From Ecdyonurus torrentis (lineage: Eukaryota; Arthropoda; Insecta; Ephemeroptera; Heptageniidae): a DNA stretch of 64,000 bases. Position 1 is the stretch's first letter. Every line of letters begins with the position of its first letter. Where the stretch lies: positions 5,166,932 to 5,230,931 of the forward strand of contig OX439127.1 of NCBI GenBank assembly GCA_949318235.1, read 5' to 3'. Of the stretch, positions 22,288 to 32,470 are shown in pieces. The notes beneath the pieces were generated by a model, which searched no databases, was not told the DNA's origin, and saw nothing but the letters and a program-made list of their open reading frames with translations. The position numbers were made by a program, and so were the translations under genes.

Positions 22288-22498
22288 ACTTTGTTATTAC
22301 CATTACATATTTATTATCGTCGTGTAAGCAATAATAAATTCAACAAATAATGCTAAAAATGAGCTATCGCCTCGCACAATTATTATGTATATAGGTATAC
22401 TAACGTACTAACGTGTTTTACGCCAGCAATATGGGAAAACTATATTTACGTGGAACTATGAATGCATTAAAGTTTCCACATAAATTTATTGTATAATG

Positions 22499-23284
22499 TA
22501 GAGCTGTAAATTTACACCGAGCTGAACTCGAACTCGGTCCTACATTTTCAAGTATTCGGTTTAGACAAACCAAACGAACCGGGTTTCGAGCTTTTTCGAG
22601 TATTCAGTTCGAAAACGAGCCAGCTCGAGTTGAAACCGTAAACAAGCCGTCAAAATACACAAGCTATTGAGTTGAAATCAGTCCAAAACTTTTTTTTTTT
22701 TTTTCTTTGCGATAATCGAGTTGCTGAAAGAGTTTTTACAGGATGCCATTGTCCACAAATCTTAAGCAACAGTTAATAATAATACTAATTGTGGTGCAGG
22801 CAAATTTTTTTTAATTTAAAAGCAAATAATAATAATAAATACTAAATTTAAAAATAAATCAAAAATAAAAAATATTAAGATGCGCTTTGGTCTACATAAC
22901 TTCATGTTGGCATATTGCAAAATGCATAACAAATACCATTATATCACTGAATGCACATTGTCGTACCAAAATTTAAATATTTTAACATTACTAGATCAAT
23001 TTAAAATAAAAGTAAGCATTTATGTAAATTAATTTACGAAATTATCATTGAAATAAGAAGATTTTTTTTTTTTTTTTTAAATCGAGCTTTTGTATTTGGG
23101 CTCGAAAAACTCGTTTTCGAGCTTTAGCCCGAACCTCAATTTTTCGAGTTTAAGCTGGATTTTCGATCTTTGGCTCGTTTTTGAGTTTTTTAGCTCGATT
23201 TCGAGCTGAAACCGAGTTTCGAGTCAAACCGGTCTAAAAGTTTTCAACTCGGTCTAAAGGATTTTCGAGTTTTGTACAGCTCTA
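22499..23284 (+). mobile_element. Complete hAT element, family H, with 8-bp target duplication
   Basis: The termini TAGAGCTGTAAA and TTTGTACAGCTCTA are inverted. The flanks are GTATAATG at 22491-22498 and GTATAATG at 23285-23292, a perfect 8-bp duplication. The subterminal 150 bases on each side are dense in CTCGAA/TTCGAG words (for example CGGGTTTCGAGCTTTTTCGA and CTCGTTTTCGAGC). At 786 bp it has no transposase frame, so it is non-autonomous. Fragments of the family are at 15468 and 45113. Confidence 0.9.
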
Positions 23285-23447
23285 GTATAATGCTATAATG
23301 TAGATAAACCCCAACCACGAAGAAAAAAAAAGTGTTTGAAAGACAATAACATTCAATTTCAAATCTCGCAGTATCTGTATATTATTTTATCTTGCAAGAC
23401 CGTTGGCCATGTTTTAATTAAAGGCGTATAAAACACCTTAAGCAACA

Positions 23448-23530
23448 AAGATATTTACTTAATCATTATGCTAGCTCATTTTCAGCACAATTTGTTTAAT
23501 ACAGCATAATTCATGCTAAACTGCAAAATA
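23448..23530 (+). mobile_element. MITE-D fragment
   Basis: AATCATTATGCTAGCTCATT, TTCAGCACAATTTG, TACAGCATAATTCATGCTAA; truncated after the first dyad. Confidence 0.6.
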
Positions 23531-23654
23531 GCTTTGTAACAAGAACTTGTGGACTGTCCCGTGTATTTTTATTTTTAATTGTATTGTGTAAAAGATAACA
23601 TCCATAATTATCAATAATACAACACTTGGAATAAAAATGAAGTATTAGCTGAAA

Positions 23655-23946
23655 TCAATGTAGCTGCCACTGCTGGGTGTGTACGTGAAGTGTGAGAGCA
23701 CGACAAGATGCATGATCAATGCTTACATGCATTCTATGACGTCACACAGCATTCGGGAGGTGTATGACGTTTCCACGGTTTCACCAGGCTGTCATGGGGA
23801 ATGCCGGGCTGTGTACTTCAGCCGTGGCCGGCTTGTGTGAGCTTTTTCATTAATTACCTTACCTGTTGATAAGACAATGTCATGACTGGGGCTGGGGTTG
23901 GTGTAGCACTATAACACAATATGGCAAGCAAAAAAAAAAAAAAAAT
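23655..23946 (+). mobile_element. SINE-C copy 2, 5'-truncated
   Basis: Starts inside the head at GCCACTGCTGGGTGTGTACG, so both pol III boxes are gone. It then follows the body, with a deletion before GTTTCCACGG, to ACACAATATGGCAAGC and a poly(A) tail. Confidence 0.88.
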
Positions 23947-24419
23947 TAAAACAATGGAAGAACTCTACCATCAAACAGCTGAATATTATAATTTCCTGTC
24001 AATTTTAATGAGATGTATAACAATGTATTTTTTAATATTAGTTAAAAATTTATTAATTTCAAAAGATTATTTCAATGTTAAAGATTTTTTAACTTAAATT
24101 TTAGTGCTGAAATGTTCTAATCGTAGAGTTAGTCTAACAGCATATGCTCAAGATTAATGTTTATGTTTGTAATTTACTATTCCTATTTTGTAAATTTAGG
24201 TTCTATGTTGTACACCATGTGTGTTTATTAAATAAAATAAATGAATAGAATAAAAAAAAGATAAAATATTGAAAAAAAATATATATTAAAAATAATTAAA
24301 TATGAGGAATTAAAAAAAATATTTAGTATTTTTAGAATTTTTAGTATATTATAGTATATATATTTTTGTATAATAGTTTAACATTTTTTAGAGGTAGTCA
24401 AAAATGGATTCTTTAATTA
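23947..24419. other. AT-rich stretch, nothing recognised
   Basis: No frame or family repeat. A GTTTATTAAATAAAATAAATGAATAGAATA stretch is simple-sequence-like. Confidence 0.5.
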
Positions 24420-24805
24420 TGATCATCGTGTTATTAAACCTCCCGAAAATTAAATTATTACCGCGCTGAGAGCAACCTTTAGCGACTTAGAACGTACGTA
24501 AATTGCTCTCACGCTAGCTTAGTGCGAGCTGCAGTTATCCTTATTTTTGCATAATTTATTTTACTACATATCTAAAGCTGTAAAAACATTTTATATACGT
24601 AAAATATAATGTCAAGTTGCGAGAGCAAAAAGAAAAAAAAAAAAAAAAAAAAAAAAGGAGGGTAACTTCTGCTTGTGCCAAGCTGCGTGAGAGCAAGTTG
24701 TAGGTGTGACGTAGGTTCTACGTCGCTATACGGAGGTTGCTCTCAGTGCGTTAATAATCAAAAATTTAAGATCGCGATTTCGGGAGGTAAATAACACGAT
24801 GATCA
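24420..24805. mobile_element. Long-inverted-repeat element
   Basis: The left end TGATCATCGTGTTATT and the right end AATAACACGATGATCA are perfect inverted copies. The repeat continues imperfectly for about 120 bases on each side, with matching CCTCCCGAAA, GCTGAGAGCAACC, TTGCTCTCACGC and AGTTA-CC blocks. Between the arms are an AT-rich centre and a poly(A) run of about 25. The 386-bp element has no frame. The target duplication is not clear. Confidence 0.8.
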
Positions 24806-25185
24806 CTATTAAAAAAGCCGTTGTTGACTGCTCCTTTAAGATTATATATCATTTAATGAAGTATTAGTATTTAAGTAAAACTGGCGAGTCAAATGTAGTG
24901 TTACATGGATTTATGTGTAATGTTTCTCTATAAACCATCTACACGATAAAAATTGCTATCATCTTTGATCTTGATATAATATCAACTGCAGTTATTAGAA
25001 ATTATTTAATTGTCAATACTTCTTATCGTCGGTGACGTTGCACCAATCTCAGGTGTCTTGGAGTAAAGCACGGGACCTCTAATTTAACATTACTCTGATG
25101 GGTAAAAATAATTCTTATATTTATTATCTATATCCTTTTTTTTTTCAAGAAACTACGGCACTGATTCCAGAACATTATAGCGTTA
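24806..25185. other. AT-rich stretch, nothing recognised
   Basis: A small open frame overlaps its right edge but is not conserved or recognisable. Confidence 0.5.
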
Positions 25186-25189
25186 GTGC

Positions 25190-25437
25190 GCATGCCGTCA
25201 CATTTAATGCGCTTGGACGCCATAGTGGAGTAATGGCTCAGCATAGGACAAACTTCGTTTTCGCTATTTTCGTTGGGAACTAGGTTAACTTTTTGTTATT
25301 TTTGTTTTTATCACATTCTTGAGATACTAATTCAACCTATTAACAGCATCAATGCTCTTAAAACAAATATTGTGTAGTATTTTTCAATTAGCAAAATGTG
25401 TTATTTTCGTTCGTAGCCCATTGAGTGATCCAATAAA
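25190..25437 (+). mobile_element. Degenerate MITE-A
   Basis: TTAATGCGCTTGGACGCCAT, GGAGTAATG, CTCAGCATAGGACAAACTTC, GAGATACTAATTCAACCTAT and AGCATCAATGCTCT are retained in family order. Both termini and the octamer (now TGCCGTCA) are decayed. Confidence 0.75.
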
Positions 25438-25606
25438 GATAAATAAAAATACTATAGACATATACCTTTACGCATTTTAGCTAAGTAATTTCAAAATTTG
25501 TATCGTCAGTAAGAAATATGTTTTCTGTGCAGCATCCGCATTTAAATTTATACAGTGAATTTTTTTTTTTTTTTTTGTAGAAGAAGAAAAAGAAGAAGAA
25601 AATGCT

Positions 25607-25690
25607 TAAAAGGAGTATAGGTCACCGACTGATATCTCGCAAACTAGACGGTCACGAATTATAATATTAACACAACGTAAAGAAGATTTT
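25607..25690 (-). repeat. Inverted fragment of the 63.2-kb minisatellite unit
   Basis: GACTGATATCTCGCAAACTAG followed by ACGGTCACGAATTATAATATTAAC and AACGTAAAGAAGA is the reverse complement of the unit at 63200-63280. It begins TTAAAAGGAGTATAGG, resembling the end of the TTAA-flanked element at 42041. Confidence 0.75.
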
Positions 25691-25694
25691 TTTT

Positions 25695-26070
25695 CCCCAG
25701 CCATATTGTGTTATCGTGCTACACCAATACACCAACCCCAATCATAGTCAAGACATTGTATTAGCGACAGGTAAGGACTTTTCAATCAATGGAGACACGG
25801 GCAGGACAAAACCTAAATACTCAGCCCAGCATTCACCATGATAGTCTAAAGAAACCGTGAAAACATCTAAGCAGGCGGGTTGGTGCAATCACATCGATCA
25901 TGCATCTCCCAAATGCTGTGCATCGTCATGGAATGCACGTAAACATGCATCGTGCAACGTGTTGTGCTCTCACACGTCACGTACGCACCCAGCAGGGGCT
26001 TGAACCTACACTCGGTGAGGAGTACAAAATTACAAGCCAACTGCCTTCACCATACTCGGCCATACCAAAC
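25695..26070 (-). mobile_element. SINE-C copy 3
   Basis: On the minus strand it is a near-complete SINE: the head reads GGTATGGCCGAGTATGG-like with a decayed A box, the B box region reads GGTTCAAGCCCCTGCTGGG, and the body is complete to CACAATATGGC. The plus-strand open frame at 25900-26094 is only a translation of the SINE. Confidence 0.87.
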
Positions 26071-26249
26071 GTGAACAAACAATCAAATGTATAAGTTATT
26101 CCATGATTTGCTATAAATGATTAAATGCAATAGTAGTTATAGGTAAAGTAGAAAAGAGGGGGGGGGGGGGGGGAGGGAGGGCTTCTAAATCTTATACGCA
26201 ACATAAAAAATTTTTATAATTTACTTTTTAAGTGAGTCGATAATTGAAA

Positions 26250-26460
26250 TACGCCATGTGAATGATAAGTAAACGATAACGTATTGACTGATAAAGGAAC
26301 AACTGTTTTGAAGCTGACTATAAGCAATTTCGCTCATATCCGCTTCCGTTTCGTCTTACTGCGCATGTGTAGTAAAGAGAACGGAAGCGGATGTGACTAA
26401 AATCGCTTATAGTCGGCCTCAAAACCGTTGTTTCTTTACTAGTCAATATCTCACAATGGT
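26250..26460. mobile_element. Near-perfect 65-bp-arm hairpin element
   Basis: The left arm (TATTGACTGATAAAGGAACA, then CTGACTATAAGC, then CATATCCGCTTCCGTTTC) pairs with the right arm (AACGGAAGCGGATGTG, then GCTTATAGTCGGCC, then TTTCTTTACTAGTCAATATC). The loop is about 25 bases around TTACTGCGCATGTGTAG. Weaker pairing extends outward (GCCATGTGA with TCACAATGG). It could be a small MITE or a microRNA-like precursor. Confidence 0.8.
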
Positions 26461-27020
26461 GCTAGTTTTATGAACAACTTTCTAGCAATAATGAAAATTA
26501 ACAATTATTGAAAATGAATAATTTAAAATAGTTAATACGTAAAAAATACTATAAAGGATACATCAAATTCCTGTAAAAAAAATCATTGTTTAAGGGGGAA
26601 AATTAGCAAAATAATAAAAAATAATAATAAAAAAGTATATATAACGAGTTTGTTAATAACTACACTGAAATATGAGCACGGCACCAAGTCATCCCTCTCT
26701 CACATTAACCTACTCGCAGCTGCAACTTGACTTCTTTACAAACAAAAAACTATTTCACTTTTTATTTAAAATATTGTTATGTTGGCGTCTTCTGACTAAG
26801 ACGTGACTTTTATGTTGAAATTATGTCTACACTCAAATAGATAATTTAAATAACAAAAAAATTCAATGCAATTTACTAAGGATAATAAAAAAAATGTTAG
26901 TTATATTTTATACTGTATTCTATTTATCATTCAAGTTTTGGTGACGTCAATAAAAATTACATCAAAGTTTTACAAGCCAAAGAAAAAAAAAATGTGTGCA
27001 TTTTGTTAAAAAAAAAATAA
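26461..27020. other. AT-rich stretch with one isolated TGACGTCA
   Basis: An octamer at 26942-26949 (GGTGACGTCAATAAA) lies outside any recognised family. Otherwise no features. Confidence 0.5.
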
Positions 27021-27029
27021 TAAATAAAA

Positions 27030-27628
27030 TAAATGACGCCATATGTGATCACTAAATAATATAAGAGAGTAAGTGAAAATAACTTTTTTTACTAGTTAAA
27101 AAACACTTAGCAATATTGTGAGAGCATTGATGCAACTAATAGGTTGAATTAGGTTTTTAGGTATTTGAGAAAAATAAGAATGACAAATAAAAACAAAATT
27201 TAAAGCCATAGACCACATAAAACAACATGTGCTTTTTAATGAATAAACACGAAATGGGATCTTCAAAACTGTTGATAATTTTTACGAGAATGTTAATGTA
27301 GCCACCCGAGAGAGCGTGAAAAAACTGTTAAGTATGCAATTTGCGTGAAAATTCATGTTTATGACGTCAGAAACATGCAAAAATTAGTATGAAAATGTTG
27401 TGCAGGTTACATAAATTGACATTTCTGATCACTACTGGTGGGGTTTGAGACAAACTAATGTTATTTATGTAAATCCCACCAAGTGTTTTGCGGTATAAAT
27501 GCGTATGTTTTTCTCTGGTCTATTCCTTTAAGTTTTAAAAAAATAGCAAAAAAAAAAATTTGTCCTGTGCTGAGTAATGTTATTCATTTCTTCAGTATGG
27601 CGTCGAAGCGCAATAAGTAAGGCGTTGT
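27030..27628 (-). mobile_element. MITE-A copy interrupted by a MITE-B
   Basis: Reversed: GACGCCATATGTGATCAC, CAATATTGTGAGAGCATTGATGC, TAGGTTGAATTAGG, then, after the MITE-B, TTTGTCCTGTGCTGAGTAATG, CAGTATGGCGTCGAAGCGCAA. Both outer ends are decayed. Confidence 0.82.
27200..27531 (+). mobile_element. MITE-B copy nested in MITE-A
   Basis: TTAAAGCCATAGACC at the left, GGTCTATTCCTTTAA at the right, TTAA on each side. The octamer TGACGTCA is at 27362-27369. It sits at the point where MITE-A normally reads AAAAATTAAC, so a natural TTAA in MITE-A was the target. Confidence 0.9.
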
Positions 27629-27629
27629 G

Positions 27630-28350
27630 AACAACATATCTCGTTACTATATTATAGCAACTTATGCGCAGTAACAGCACAAGAGATATGAAATATGAAA
27701 TATATATGAGATAAAATTATTGCAGTCTAAGCAATATCCTGTTATAATAACACATGCATGTCACTTTTATAATATCAGGCTTCACTGCAGATAAAATACT
27801 GCAGTCCCGGTTATTATATTTGATACTTTTATTTATCTACAATATCAAGTTGTGAAATACTTAACCGACATTTCGAGATAAACTCTAATGTAGACACACA
27901 CGTGTACATAAAAATGATTTCAGTTTTTATTTCAAGCAGACAACTATATTATTTATTTATTTTATTTTGCATTATTTAATTTGTATGATGGTTTGATATC
28001 ACAGAAAACATATATTTAACAAATTGTTCAGTTACATAGATGTAACTCTTTAGTACAAATTAATAACTTTTTTTTTAAAAAAAGTGTAACTCGTTAGTAT
28101 AAACGTAATTTCTTTAGCGGTAAATAGTTAACTATTTAGATTCTAAAAAACTTAGTATAGTATTTAACATAAGTATTATAAAAAGAAGTTTAAATAGAAA
28201 GTAATTTTTTCCGTGATATACTGTATAAAAAATTCTTAATATTCCAATTTTTATTTTCAATAAAACTGACATCCTATTGTTTATTTATTTAATTGCTATT
28301 TTGTGTGTTATTATAAATATAAAATATAAAATTCGTCCGTACAAAAAAAA
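27630..28350. other. AT-rich stretch, nothing recognised
   Basis: No frame or family repeat. TAACTCTTTAGTACAAATTA and GTAACTCGTTAGTATAAAC near 28035 and 28086 form a short imperfect direct repeat. Confidence 0.5.
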
Positions 28351-28404
28351 AAAAAAAAAAAAAAATGCACGACTATTTGTATCATGTGTATCTAAGACGA
28401 CGCA

Positions 28405-28563
28405 TAGCATTCGGGAGGTGCATCAATGAAATTGCAGCCTGTCTAGGCGTTTCCACGGTTTATCTAGATTGTCATGGTGAATGCCGGGCTGTGTATATAG
28501 GACTTGTTCAGCCCGTGAGTGCTGTTTCTATTGATTGGAAATCCGAACCTGTCAATAAGACAA
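28405..28563 (+). mobile_element. SINE-C copy 4, internal fragment
   Basis: From AGCATTCGGGAGGTGCAT through GTTTCCACGGTTTATC and AATGCCGGGCTGTGTA to CCTGTCAATAAGACAAT. The head and tail are missing. It ends next to a G run (28575-28589). The opposed open frames here are translations of the SINE. Confidence 0.8.
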
Positions 28564-28951
28564 TATATATATTTGGGGGGGGGGGGGGGTAGCAGCAGCC
28601 TTTTATATATCAGACCAAAACATATAATAATACATGGCATTTTTATTGTATACATGAAGAAGAGAAATGTAAAATGAAGTTGTAAAATGAGTTCATTTTG
28701 TCTTTACAATTACTGCATAATTACGACACAATTGTGACACAAATTAAAATGATAATCCATTCTAATTCAAATATACATTAATTAAATATTATAACACATT
28801 TTCCATCATAACATGAATAAATTAAATAATTTGATTCTTGAAAAGTTTTGTTTTTACGTAATGTGATATTTAGTTGAATTTTTGCAACTTTAACCTCAAT
28901 CGATATTATTTTATATTGAATAATGGATATTACATTATGGTATATCAATGC

Positions 28952-29131
28952 TGTTAAACCACACTTCTACTTGTAGCGCATCTACGTTTATCAGGATAGC
29001 CATAGAAACACGCACCAACATTTATCGCGACAATAGGTAAATGTAGATACGTCTTTCTGTGGCTATCATGATAAACGTAGATGCATAAAAGTAAACAAAC
29101 CTGCTAAAAATACAGTAGAAGTTTAACTGCA
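28952..29131. mobile_element. Hairpin element with 45-bp arms
   Basis: The left arm GCATCTACGTTTATCAGGAT, then AGCCATAGAAA, pairs with the right arm TTTCTGTGGCTATCATGATA, then AACGTAGATGC. The loop near 29020 includes GCGACAATAG. The outer ends GCTGTTAAACC...CTTCTACT and AGTAGAAGTTTAACTGC are also inverted. It may be a small MITE. Confidence 0.75.
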
Positions 29132-29233
29132 ACAAAATCGATATTTAAGTAGAATCAGAAGTTGTCAAGGAAAAAGTAATTAAAATGATGATCAGGAGTT
29201 AGTATGCATTGTATGCATCTGATTGTAACAATA

Positions 29234-29264
29234 TCAATCAATCAATCAACCAATCAATCAATCG

Positions 29265-29342
<78 letters not shown>
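29234..29342. repeat. (AATC)n tetranucleotide array
   Basis: About 108 bases of AATC with one CAAC and one CGAT variant. Confidence 0.95.
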
Positions 29343-29344
<2 letters not shown>

Positions 29345-29890
29345 GATGTCAATACACATTGTACCTTTAAAAGGTAGCTCAACTGCATGAGAATAGAGCA
29401 TGCGCCTTGATTAAAATTAGTTTTAAAAAATTGAAATCTCGTTATAATGTTATAAGTATGATTAAAAATTAATTATTTTGTAAATTAAATAAAACCGTGT
29501 AAATTATATTTTCAAAGTGTTCAATAAAAGTGGAGATTTTATGACAGCTATAAAGTATCCGTGTATAAAAAAGAAGAGATTTTATGACTTAAAGCATGCG
29601 CATTGCAGAAACAACGGTCATAAATATTATACTAATTGTCTGCTGCAACCAACTTCTTATGTGAAATGACATATTCTTATAATTTAACTGCTTATTTTTG
29701 GGAGGTAACAACAATTATATAATATTATACTAATTTAATCTCATTTCTATTTTAATTTTTACGTGTATTTTTTTAAAACTAAAAATATTAAATTATTAAT
29801 CATTAATTTTTTATCAATACTTTTCTGAAATAAATAAGTCGTATGCAATGATATATAAATAAGTTTAATATAAACTTGGATATTGATCTA
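29343..29890. other. AT-rich stretch, nothing recognised
   Basis: No frame or family repeat. Two GCATGCGC-type words near 29398 and 29594 are noted only. Confidence 0.5.
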
Positions 29891-29942
29891 TATAGGGTGT
29901 ATGCAATCATGTAATTGTCGACGCCATGTTGAATCACTTAAT

Positions 29943-30520
29943 AACCGAGCTGGTACGGCCGAGTGGTGAAGGCAGCTGACTCGCAACTCTGTACTCCGCA
30001 CCGAGTATAGACCCCTTTCACATCCTTGCGCTTTGTCGCCATGTTTGTGGTACCTAATGTATTGTCCAGCATAGAAGAAACATAATTTCTTCTAATTTTT
30101 CACTTAAAAAGAGTTTATTTCAACTGACCTAATTTTTCACATGTTTTTCGAGCTTATTAGAAGCTAGAAATAAGTCTTTGATTGAGGTTTGAAGCTTCTT
30201 TTGTTATTAAAAAAAATAAAAATGACGTTTTTCCTATGCTGGCCTATGTATTCATAACCAGCAAAATGGCGGCTCTTAAATATGAGTGCAACCGGTCTAT
30301 AGGTTTGAGCCACTGCTGGGTGCGTACGTGAAGATGTTTCCACGGTTTCTCTAGGCTGTCATGGCGTATGCCGGGCTGTGTACTTAGGCCGTGGCCGGCC
30401 CGTGTGTGCTTTTCCATTAATTGGAAAGTCCTTACCTGTCGATAAGACAATGTCTGGACTGGGATTGGTGTATAGCACGATAACACAATATTATGGCAAG
30501 CAAAAAAAAAAAATAAAATA
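29943..30520 (+). mobile_element. SINE-C copy 5 (middle level of the nest)
   Basis: Intact A box (GGTACGGCCGAGTGG), a head split by element N at 30010-30297, then GGTTTGAGCCACTGCTGGG as B box region. A deletion of about 100 bases joins GTACGTGAAG to ATGTTTCCACGG. The 3' body is complete, with TAGCACGATAACACAA and an A-rich tail. Confidence 0.87.
30010..30297. mobile_element. Element N, diverged relative of MITE-A (inner level of the nest)
   Basis: Interrupts the SINE between TATA (30006-30009) and TATA (30298-30301), a perfect 4-bp duplication, since the uninterrupted SINE reads CACCGAGTATAGGTTCGAG. The termini GACCCCTTTCAC and GTGCAACCGGTC are inverted. Subterminal marks parallel MITE-A in the same order: TGCGCTTTGTCGCCAT (A has TGCGCTTGGAGGCCAT), CAGCATAGAAGAAAC (A has CAGCATAGGACAAAC), CCTATGCTGG and AAAATGGCGGC. 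The length of 288 bp is also similar. Confidence 0.8.
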
Positions 30521-30826
30521 AAATAAAAAATAAAAAAAAAATAAATAAAAAATGAACAGGTTAGGGAAAATAACACATTTAGCTATAGTTTTAAAATTCT
30601 AATGTTATATTTTTGAGAGCATGATTGATGCTAATTATAGGTTAAATTAGTATCTCAAGTATAAGAATACAAAAATTAACCAATTTCTTAAGGAAAGTAT
30701 CTAAAACTGAAGTACTCGTATGTTCTATGTGAAGCAATGTTGTTCATCGCTTTAGTATGGCGTCAAAGTGTATGCAGTATGACTTTGTGCGGTTATACTC
30801 TATCGAGCAATGTAGATTATTGAAGC

Positions 30827-30928
<102 letters not shown>

Positions 30929-30947
30929 TCTAAACACAATTAGAATT

Positions 30948-31045
30948 GAGATATTTTAAAAAAAGTGTTTTTCCCAATAAGCGTAAAGTTAAATAAGAAG
31001 ACCCTCAGCTTCCCCCGCATGCAATACGGATAAGCTGCATTAATG
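30948..31045 (+). repeat. Repeat family M, copy 1 (short)
   Basis: AAAGTGTTTTTCCCAATAAGC, CGTAAAGTTAAAT, CCCTCAGCTTCCCCCGC and CGGATAAGCT match the right part of the copies at 44420-44645 and 45868-46080. Confidence 0.55.
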
Positions 31046-31052
31046 TTTATCC

Positions 31053-31830
31053 CACGGAAAGTATAAATTAAGATACATTTATGTTATTACTAGAGCCCGG
31101 ATTCGTAGGCAAAGTGCCTTTTATTAATATGCACCGGGTCTATTTTGTTAAAACTTCATATCTCCATCGATCGTAAGAAGGTGGTCAGGAAAATCAAATA
31201 AAAAAAGTGCATTTTTTGCCCTTTTTTCTAAAAAGTGCCTTTGTTGCTTTTTTTAAAAAAATTGTACTAATTTGTACTAAAAATGCAAAAAAAAAAAGAA
31301 AAAAAAAAGTGATTTCCAATTTTGATTTATTAAAAACTTTTAAAATTTTAAATTTAAAAAATTAAAATTAAAAAAAATATATATATATATTAATATAATA
31401 AAAAACATTCATACTATAAAAAAGTCTTAATTGCTAAACTTATTTAAATAGTTCTTAAAGTAATTAAATATTTATAAAAACAAAGTACTTTATATTTATT
31501 TTAAATTAATTTTATCAAAATAGCTGTATTTATATTGGAATGTCAAGATAACATTCAGATTATGATAAAAAAATAAATTAAAACTGTTGCATGCCTCATT
31601 TTATATCCCATATTGCATTTTTAGAGTGCCTTTTTTTTTGTGCCTTTTTATCCAAAATAAAGTGCCTTTTTAGGCGCCTTTTTTTTTTTTTTTTTTTTTT
31701 CGAAAAAAATTGCCTTTTAATCCGGGCTCTAGTTATTACATAGCATGAATGTTGATAAATTAGAACAACATAAATATACAACATACACACGATACAACAT
31801 AATATTTATGCTTTATTGTTAAATAATATA
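31053..31830 (-). mobile_element. MITE-D copy split by a hAT element
   Basis: The left piece CACGGAAAGTATAAATTAAG, then ATTTATGTTATTAC, ends at the hAT. The right piece resumes ATAGCATGAATGTTGATAAATTAGAACAACATAAATA, AACATAATATTTATGC. Joined across one copy of the 8-bp duplication, the two follow the family consensus. Confidence 0.8.
31091..31731. mobile_element. Complete hAT element, family J, with perfect 8-bp target duplication
   Basis: The termini TAGAGCCCGGATT and AATCCGGGCTCTA are perfect 13-base inverted repeats. GTTATTAC flanks it on both sides (31083-31090 and 31732-31739). The subterminal regions carry repeated AAAGTGCCTTTT words, five or more times, plausibly transposase binding sites. 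The 641-bp element has no transposase frame and was inserted into a MITE-D. Confidence 0.92.
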
Positions 31831-31927
31831 GAAAAGTAGGTTTTTGTGTGCCAGACCATGTTTATAAAGAGCAGTAAATATGTGAAAAGCGATTGTTATA
31901 AAGGTCGGCAATGGTCAATAGCAAACA

Positions 31928-31970
31928 TCCCGGCATTCACCATAACAGGCTGAAGAAACCGTGGAAATAC
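31928..31970 (-). mobile_element. SINE-C fragment
   Basis: CCCGGCATTCACCATAACAG, then AAGAAACCGTGGAAA, is the reverse complement of the SINE body. The adjoining 31971-32130 (CTTGCCCTCGCCAGGC, AGCGAACCTTCAACC) does not belong to the SINE and is not recognised. Confidence 0.65.
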
Positions 31971-32372
31971 AGGATGTTTGGCAAGGTAAACTGCCTCCTA
32001 AATTTGCAATCTAGCTTCTTGCCCTCGCCAGGCTTACGTAATGCTTGGACGGTGGCTTGGAGCGAACCTTCAACCTGTTGCATGTGAGTTGGACCATGAA
32101 CGGCTATATACCACGAATACACTCTATCAACACTCACAAAACAAACTAGTAGAAGCTTTCAAGACATCAATACATTAACCTATCATTATAAAATATATTA
32201 AAAAAATTAAACACATATCAATATTAGACATGAACACGTTGATTAAATAAATTCTTTATACATAAGTTGGGGTTAGGTGTAAGAGTGGACCAGACATATT
32301 GTCAGGCTTAAACCTCGCCCTTTCAAAAAGTTGTATTTGTTTTTCTATCTATGCATTTTATTGAATTAAGAC

Positions 32373-32398
32373 AATTATTTATTTATTTATTTATTCAT

Positions 32399-32469
<71 letters not shown>

Positions 32470-32470
32470 T
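32373..32470. repeat. (ATTT)n tetranucleotide array
   Basis: About 97 bases of ATTT with one ATTC unit. The 200 bases before it hold nothing recognised. Confidence 0.95.

Larger units (their letters stand above)
29896..30803 (-). mobile_element. MITE-A copy interrupted by a SINE-C (outer level of a three-level nest)
   Basis: Left piece 29896-29942: GGGTGTATGCAATCATG, then GTCGACGCCATGTTG, AATCACTTAATA. The right piece resumes near 30560 with AAAATAACACATTTAGC, ATTTTTGAGAGCATGATTGATGC, GGTTAAATTAGTATCTC and TAGTATGGCGTCAAAG. The terminal bases at the right are decayed. Confidence 0.8.

Noticed and set aside
25900..26094. Open frame with apparent homologs in several other places of the window
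   Set aside because: All of these frames are SINE-C translations in varying frames; the repeat explains the similarity.
29234..29342. Possible CRISPR-like array
   Set aside because: It is a pure tetranucleotide repeat with no spacers.
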